This document shows, in pieces, positions 5,992 to 9,332 of a stretch of DNA of 9,332 nt. A program made the translations under genes and the position numbers. The stretch lies in contig DIQT01000018.1 in assembly GCA_002427365.1 (NCBI GenBank), positions 18,722 to 28,053 of the forward strand, read 5' to 3'. A model generated the notes under the pieces. The model did not search any database. It worked only from the letters and a program-made list of their open reading frames with translations, and had not been told where the DNA came from. The stretch is from Caryophanales bacterium UBA5455. GTDB lineage: Bacteria > Bacillota_I > Bacilli_A > RFN20 > CAG-826. Every line of letters begins with the position of its first letter. Position 1 is the stretch's first letter.

Positions 5992-7008
5992 ATGTCATTA
6001 GGAAATAATATTAAATCATTACGAGAACAAGTTGAGATGACCCAACAAGATTTAGCAAACTTGCTCCACGTTACACCCCAAGCTGTTTCGAGATGGGAAA
6101 CAAATCAAGTCGAGCCAAGTATTGATACATTAATAGCGATGGGAAAAATTTTTGATGTGTCAGTTGATCAACTAATTAATGGTGCAAGTGCTTCTAATGC
6201 TGACGAAGATGAAGAAGAAGTAATTCAAGAAGAGATAGTTGAAGAAGAAAGAGAAGAAATTGTTAACGAATCCGCACCTACTCCAGAAGCTTCCAAACCA
6301 CAAGTTATTACGCAACCAATTATTATTCCAGTCGTTTCCAATAAAACGGAAGTAAACGAAGCGGAAGTTGTCGAACAAATTCAAAAAACACCGGAAATTG
6401 AACCAACGGAAAAGAAAATTGGTAATTGCCATTCATGTGGAGAAGATATTTATTCGAGTAATTATGGTAGTACAAGAAGTATTGGTCGCCGCCATCGCCG
6501 AAAAAAGGTTTTGTATTGTAAAGGTTGTCATGAAAGAAGAGAAATTGCTCGCATTGAACATTTAAGTTCATTAAATAAAAAAGCCCGCACAAAAGGTTTT
6601 ATCTGGGGTGGGGTAATTGCTCTTGCGGTATTAATTATTGGAATTATTCTTCTTGCTAATCAATATATTGTTCCGAATGCAACTTCAATTATTCTTTTGA
6701 TTCTAACAACTTACGCTACTTTTGCATTCGTATTCAATTTATATGCGAAAAATAATTTTATTGAAGATGTGTTTTTAGAAGTGTTTTCCTGGGGGTTTGT
6801 TAAGATGCCAGGACTTATTTTTTCGCTTAGCCTTGGCGGGATTGCTTGGTTAATTGTTGTTAAAATCATCTTTGCAATAATCGCTTTCTTAATTGGTGCC
6901 GCCGTTGGTTTCGCTGCCTTATTAATTGGTATGGCATTATCGATGTTTGTGTTTCCATTTGCGCTTTATTGGTCAATTAAGAAACCAGAAAAATATACGT
7001 TTGGCTAA
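5992..7008 (+). CDS. XRE-family regulator with zinc ribbon and multi-pass membrane domain
   Basis: A 338-residue protein with four parts. Residues about 5-62 are a Cro/C1-type helix-turn-helix: MTQQDLANLL (16-25), then the recognition helix TPQAVSRWET (28-37), then EPSIDTLIAMGKIFDVSVDQL. Residues 69-93 are a strongly acidic Glu-rich stretch, followed by a Pro/Val-rich linker to about 142. Residues 146-179 hold two CxxC pairs (Cys146/149 and Cys176/179), a likely zinc ribbon, with a basic patch GRRHRRKK (165-172) between them. From 203 on come four or five hydrophobic segments (about 203-223, 231-251, 272-290 and 291-327). The N-terminus and ribbon should be cytoplasmic, making this a membrane-tethered DNA-binding protein. 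Its signal and targets are unknown. It is divergent from the pyrophosphatase gene, is monocistronic, and may control itself through the inverted repeats at 5881-5949. It has no autoprotease or kinase motif. Confidence 0.88.
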   Translation: MSLGNNIKSLREQVEMTQQDLANLLHVTPQAVSRWETNQVEPSIDTLIAMGKIFDVSVDQLINGASASNADEDEEEVIQEEIVEEEREEIVNESAPTPEASKPQVITQPIIIPVVSNKTEVNEAEVVEQIQKTPEIEPTEKKIGNCHSCGEDIYSSNYGSTRSIGRRHRRKKVLYCKGCHERREIARIEHLSSLNKKARTKGFIWGGVIALAVLIIGIILLANQYIVPNATSIILLILTTYATFAFVFNLYAKNNFIEDVFLEVFSWGFVKMPGLIFSLSLGGIAWLIVVKIIFAIIAFLIGAAVGFAALLIGMALSMFVFPFALYWSIKKPEKYTFG

Positions 7009-7030
7009 TGAAATAAAAATAAAAGAAATG

Positions 7031-7060
7031 AAAAACCGCCATTATGGCGGTTTTATTTTT
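7031..7060. terminator. Bidirectional terminator between membrane regulator and dehydrogenase
   Basis: AAAACCGCCA (7032-7041) pairs perfectly with TGGCGGTTTT (7045-7054) around the loop TTA. A T-rich tail follows on the plus strand and T-rich sequence also follows on the minus strand (complement of 7022-7035). It serves the convergent genes on both sides. Confidence 0.9.
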
Positions 7061-7082
7061 GCTTTTAAATTGTCCTAAATGC

Positions 7083-7874
7083 TTATTCGACAAGGTCCGC
7101 CATTTTCTTAGCAATTAAATCAGTGGACTTTTGCGGCATTAAGCGATTAAGTTTATTTAACATCTTCGCATCTTTACCAACATAAATGTGGAGTTTTTTC
7201 TTTTGCATGCCTTTAATAATCATTTTCGCTGCATCTGGAGCAGATGTCATTTTATGTTTGGAAGAACTTGCGTCCATTTCAAGGTCAACATTTGAGTTTT
7301 TCGTAATGTTCGTATTAATTGCGCCTGGAAAGACAAGTTTAACTTGAATATTTGTGCCGCGTAATTCGGTATATAGCGCTTCCGTTAATAATTTAACAGC
7401 GGCTTTACTTGCGCCATAAACTGCTTGGCCGGGAACGGGAATAAACCCACCCATACTCGAAACGTTAACTAAGTATGCTTTTTCTCTAGTTAATAATGTC
7501 GGTAAGAACGCTTGATTTAAATAAATAGTTCCATAGAAGTTAACATTCATCACTCGTTCCATCGTTGGTAAATCTAAATCAATAACTTTAATAAACGGTT
7601 GAATAATCCCTGCGACATTAAGTAGTCCATCAACATGAGTAAAATCAGCTAACACAGCATCACGAACTTCATTAACTTGTCCTTGCTTCGAAATATCACA
7701 AACATACGTCTTTAAGGCATCACCCTTATTAGCGAGCTTGGCGGTTTCTGCTAAGTGGGCTTCACTAATATCAAGCGCCGCAACTTTTGCACCCGCTTCA
7801 AGTAATTGCAAAACAACTTCCCGGCCAATGCCATTTCCGCCACCCGTAACAACAAAAATTAGATCATTTAACAT
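7083..7874 (-). CDS. Short-chain dehydrogenase/reductase
   Basis: A 263-residue classical SDR oxidoreductase of unknown substrate. The Rossmann fold shows VTGGGNGIG (9-17, the TGxxxGxG cofactor loop), Asp35 in ALDIS at the end of the second strand (which usually means NAD(H) preference), CDIS (59-62), NVAG (86-89; family NNAG), Asn113, the catalytic Ser in VNVSS (137-140), and the catalytic pair Tyr153 and Lys157 in YGASK, followed by PGAINT (183-188). The C-terminal extension (about 225-263) is Lys-rich and resembles SDRs acting on acyl or lipid-like substrates, but I would not assign one. The ribosome binding site AGGAGGA lies on the minus strand just before the ATG (complement of about 7882-7888). 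It has its own TATAAT box, complement of 7923-7928, so it need not depend on the upstream phosphatase, although read-through is possible. Cytosolic; no signal peptide. Confidence 0.92.
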   Translation of the reverse strand: MLNDLIFVVTGGGNGIGREVVLQLLEAGAKVAALDISEAHLAETAKLANKGDALKTYVCDISKQGQVNEVRDAVLADFTHVDGLLNVAGIIQPFIKVIDLDLPTMERVMNVNFYGTIYLNQAFLPTLLTREKAYLVNVSSMGGFIPVPGQAVYGASKAAVKLLTEALYTELRGTNIQVKLVFPGAINTNITKNSNVDLEMDASSSKHKMTSAPDAAKMIIKGMQKKKLHIYVGKDAKMLNKLNRLMPQKSTDLIAKKMADLVE

Positions 7875-7907
7875 TTGTTATCCTCCTATATGAAATATTA
7901 AATTTTT

Positions 7908-7928
7908 TATATCGATATATTCATTATA
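7908..7928 (-). promoter_or_regulatory. Promoter -10 box of the dehydrogenase gene with overlapping 12-base palindrome
   Basis: Minus-strand TATAAT (complement of 7923-7928) lies about 50 bases before the start codon, with no clear -35. The perfect palindrome TATATCGATATA (7908-7919) falls where transcription would begin, a position suited to a repressor operator. The palindrome is seen; its role is inferred. Confidence 0.45.
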
Positions 7929-7997
7929 CCGATAATAAAAAAAGTTTCATATTGATTGCGTTACTCAAAAGTAAAGATTACAAAGTATCTTTTAAAT

Positions 7998-8753
7998 TTA
8001 TTCTAAAAACAATTGTTTTAACATTTCTAAATCAGCAAGCGATAAAAGAAGTTTCTTAACCGCATAGTCATTAAAACTTGGATAACTTTTAATCACTTTA
8101 TAGAAATGCTTAAGATTTTCTTTTTTAACACTTAACATATCTTTAATTTGGGCAACTTTTTCTTCAGGTAAATTATATGCACTAATTTTTGCTAGTTGCT
8201 CATTCATACTATCTTTTAAATAAACATTAGAAAGTAAATAGTTATCTAAAATTTCTTCATAACTCACATCTAAACTAAAGAGTATTAGCGCAGTTAAAAA
8301 ACCCGTCCGGTCTTTACCCGCCGAACAATGAAATAAGACGGGTTCACCCTTTAAAGAAATAATATCTTTAATAATTTCACCAAACATGAGCGGATTAAGC
8401 GCCATTTCTTTATTAATGTTTTCCATAAAGTCCACTGTATCGTTTAAGGCAAACGCTTGCTTGGCATTTGATAAATCTAAGTTAACATCTTTTAGATGAC
8501 TTTCTAAAGAACTTAAAACGGGGTAATGTTTATAGGTTACATTTTTAGGTGCCGTATACGGCGCACTTTCAACTTCGTTTTTACTTCGTAAATCATAAAT
8601 GACTTTAATTTCATATGATGATAAAACATTCGCTAATTCATCATCATCAATATTTAGATTACCACTTCGAAATAAGACATTACTTTTTACTTTCTTGCCG
8701 TCTTTATTAACAATTCCACCTAGGTCCCGGAAATTTAAAATTTTATTATTCAT
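7998..8753 (-). CDS. Protein tyrosine/dual-specificity phosphatase, PtpB/LipA-like (Y_phosphatase3 family)
   Basis: A 251-residue cysteine-based phosphatase. The N-terminus shows NFRDLGG (7-13), LFRSGNL (27-33) and IYDLRSKNEVE (52-62); these mark the family of Mycobacterium PtpB and Listeria LipA, in which an Asp of this region is implicated in catalysis. The P-loop is HCSAGKDRTG (142-151): nucleophile Cys143, phosphate-binding Arg149, and the Lys-Asp of the GKDRTG variant typical of enzymes that accept phosphotyrosine and sometimes phosphoinositides. No signal peptide is seen, so it should be cytosolic, unlike secreted relatives. The start at 8753 is chosen over an ATG four bases upstream (8757), which is out of frame and meets a stop after two codons; GAGGAAG lies just upstream on the minus strand. 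The dehydrogenase follows after a 123-base gap with its own -10 box. The natural substrate cannot be told from the sequence. Confidence 0.9.
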   Translation of the reverse strand: MNNKILNFRDLGGIVNKDGKKVKSNVLFRSGNLNIDDDELANVLSSYEIKVIYDLRSKNEVESAPYTAPKNVTYKHYPVLSSLESHLKDVNLDLSNAKQAFALNDTVDFMENINKEMALNPLMFGEIIKDIISLKGEPVLFHCSAGKDRTGFLTALILFSLDVSYEEILDNYLLSNVYLKDSMNEQLAKISAYNLPEEKVAQIKDMLSVKKENLKHFYKVIKSYPSFNDYAVKKLLLSLADLEMLKQLFLE

Positions 8754-8776
8754 TCATCTTCCTCACTTATAAATGA

Positions 8777-8786
8777 TTTTAGCATA
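8777..8786 (-). promoter_or_regulatory. Possible extended -10 promoter of the phosphatase gene
   Basis: On the minus strand TGCTAAAAT (an extended -10 form, TG-N-TAAAAT) precedes the ATG at 8753 by about 20 bases, with only T-rich sequence where a -35 would be. The leader would be very short, with GAGGAAG as ribosome binding site. Confidence 0.35.
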
Positions 8787-8818
8787 TTTACCAAAAAACA
8801 AATTTTAAATGGAAAGGA

Positions 8819-8858
8819 TTATTGTTTCTATTTTAAAACAACAATAAGTGTTTATAAT
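8819..8858 (+). promoter_or_regulatory. Promoter of the Ser/Glu-rich lipoprotein with upstream inverted repeat
   Basis: A perfect TATAAT -10 box lies at 8853-8858 with no good -35. Just upstream, TTATTGTT (8819-8826) and AACAATAA (8840-8847) form an exact 8-base inverted repeat whose arms are 21 bases apart centre to centre, about two helical turns. This fits a dimeric regulator over the -35 region. Confidence 0.5.
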
Positions 8859-8904
8859 TGGTAGTGACATAAAAATGTTAAATTAACATAAGGAGAATTA
8901 AAAA

Positions 8905-9332
8905 ATGAAAAGAAAAAATCTCAGCGTACTATTAACCGCGTTATTAATTGTGACGGGCTGCGCAAAAAATGATTCGAGTGAACTTTCAAGCGCACCAAGT
9001 GAAAGTGAAACGGGATCGAGTAGTGAAGAAACACCATCGAACGAAGAAAATAGTTCAGAAATCAATAGTGCAAGTAGTGAAGAACCAAGCGAAACATCAT
9101 CGAGTGAACCTGAATCAAGCGAACAACCACTTAGCTATTATCAAGTAAATGAAAAAGAGTGGGAAAACGCCTTTAGTAACGGTGCTTACAAAAATTACCG
9201 GTTAGAAGATTTATATTATTATGAAGAGATTTCTGGATATGTGGTTTATTCGATGGTCCAATCATTCAGTTATTATTTTGATAATAATAATATTAAGTAT
9301 GAATATATTTTTAAAGACCAAACAATTCTAAA
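8905..9332 (+). CDS. Lipoprotein with Ser/Glu-rich linker, 3' end outside the window
   Basis: An open frame from ATG at 8905 to the right edge, 142 residues seen, no stop reached. AGGAGA (8891-8896) is the ribosome binding site, eight bases from the ATG. The signal peptide begins MKRKNLSVLL and ends in the lipobox VTGC, so the lipid-anchored Cys is residue 19. Residues about 23-74 are a low-complexity linker of Ser, Glu, Pro and Thr with repeated SSE/PSE units, a typical flexible spacer between membrane anchor and functional domain. From about 75 the sequence changes to Tyr-, Asn- and Glu-rich (SYYQVNEKEW, DLYYYEEISG), probably the start of a folded beta-rich domain. This domain start, with a Trp near 86, resembles many Firmicutes lipoproteins but no family is recognisable from the part present. 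It is divergent from the phosphatase gene. Confidence 0.88.
   Translation, partial: MKRKNLSVLLTALLIVTGCAKNDSSELSSAPSESETGSSSEETPSNEENSSEINSASSEEPSETSSSEPESSEQPLSYYQVNEKEWENAFSNGAYKNYRLEDLYYYEEISGYVVYSMVQSFSYYFDNNNIKYEYIFKDQTIL

Noticed and set aside
7973..7992. AAAGAT/ATCTTT hairpin after the phosphatase gene as a terminator
   Set aside because: Only six A/T-rich pairs with an eight-base loop and no strong T-run; too weak to call, so read-through into the dehydrogenase remains possible.
1..9332. CRISPR arrays, tRNA or rRNA genes, insertion sequences, phage genes, UGA read as Trp
   Set aside because: No regularly spaced repeats, cloverleaf sequences, transposase or integrase motifs were seen; Trp is coded by TGG and TGA does not interrupt any gene.

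Overview
The window looks like chromosomal DNA from a low-GC, fermentative, probably anaerobic member of the Bacilli/Mollicutes-related Firmicutes. I infer this from the AT-rich composition, strong Shine-Dalgarno sites of the AAGGAGGA type, Gram-positive style lipoproteins and the set of pyruvate and triose-phosphate genes. The standard code applies: Trp is TGG and every complete gene ends in TAA, so this is not a UGA=Trp mycoplasma. I cannot name a species. Coding density is high and no intergenic stretch exceeds 300 bases; the two longest are 1229-1426 (terminator plus promoter) and 5724-5991 (a divergent regulatory region).

Layout. (1) Positions 1-686 hold the 3' end of pyruvate formate-lyase. 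It does not end in the usual glycyl-radical domain. The large reading frame stops at 420-422, right after the barrel sequence, and the C-terminal glycyl-radical domain is a separate 81-residue gene (441-686) with its own ribosome binding site, in the same frame and behind three consecutive in-frame stop codons of all three kinds. This two-gene (split) pyruvate formate-lyase is the most interesting item here. A terminator follows. (2) Methylglyoxal synthase (797-1228) with its own terminator. (3) A two-gene operon of lipoproteins of unknown function (1427-2752 and 2776-3597), the first with a DUF5011-type Ig-like domain. It ends at a bidirectional terminator shared with (4) enolase on the minus strand (3668-4966). 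(5) An XTP/dITP pyrophosphatase of the RdgB/Ham1 family, also minus (5130-5723), divergent from (6) an XRE-type regulator fused to a zinc ribbon and a multi-pass membrane domain (5992-7008). A bidirectional terminator separates that gene from (7) a short-chain dehydrogenase (7083-7874, minus) and (8) a PtpB/LipA-type protein phosphatase (7998-8753, minus). (9) A Ser/Glu-rich lipoprotein starts at 8905 on the plus strand and runs off the right edge.

How they fit together. Enolase, methylglyoxal synthase and pyruvate formate-lyase act at successive branch points of glycolysis: the DHAP bypass, PEP formation, and anaerobic pyruvate cleavage to acetyl-CoA and formate. They are separate transcription units, so this is shared metabolism rather than one operon. 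The pyrophosphatase is housekeeping nucleotide-pool cleaning. The three lipoproteins and the membrane-tethered regulator are the lineage-specific part, and their roles cannot be read from sequence alone.
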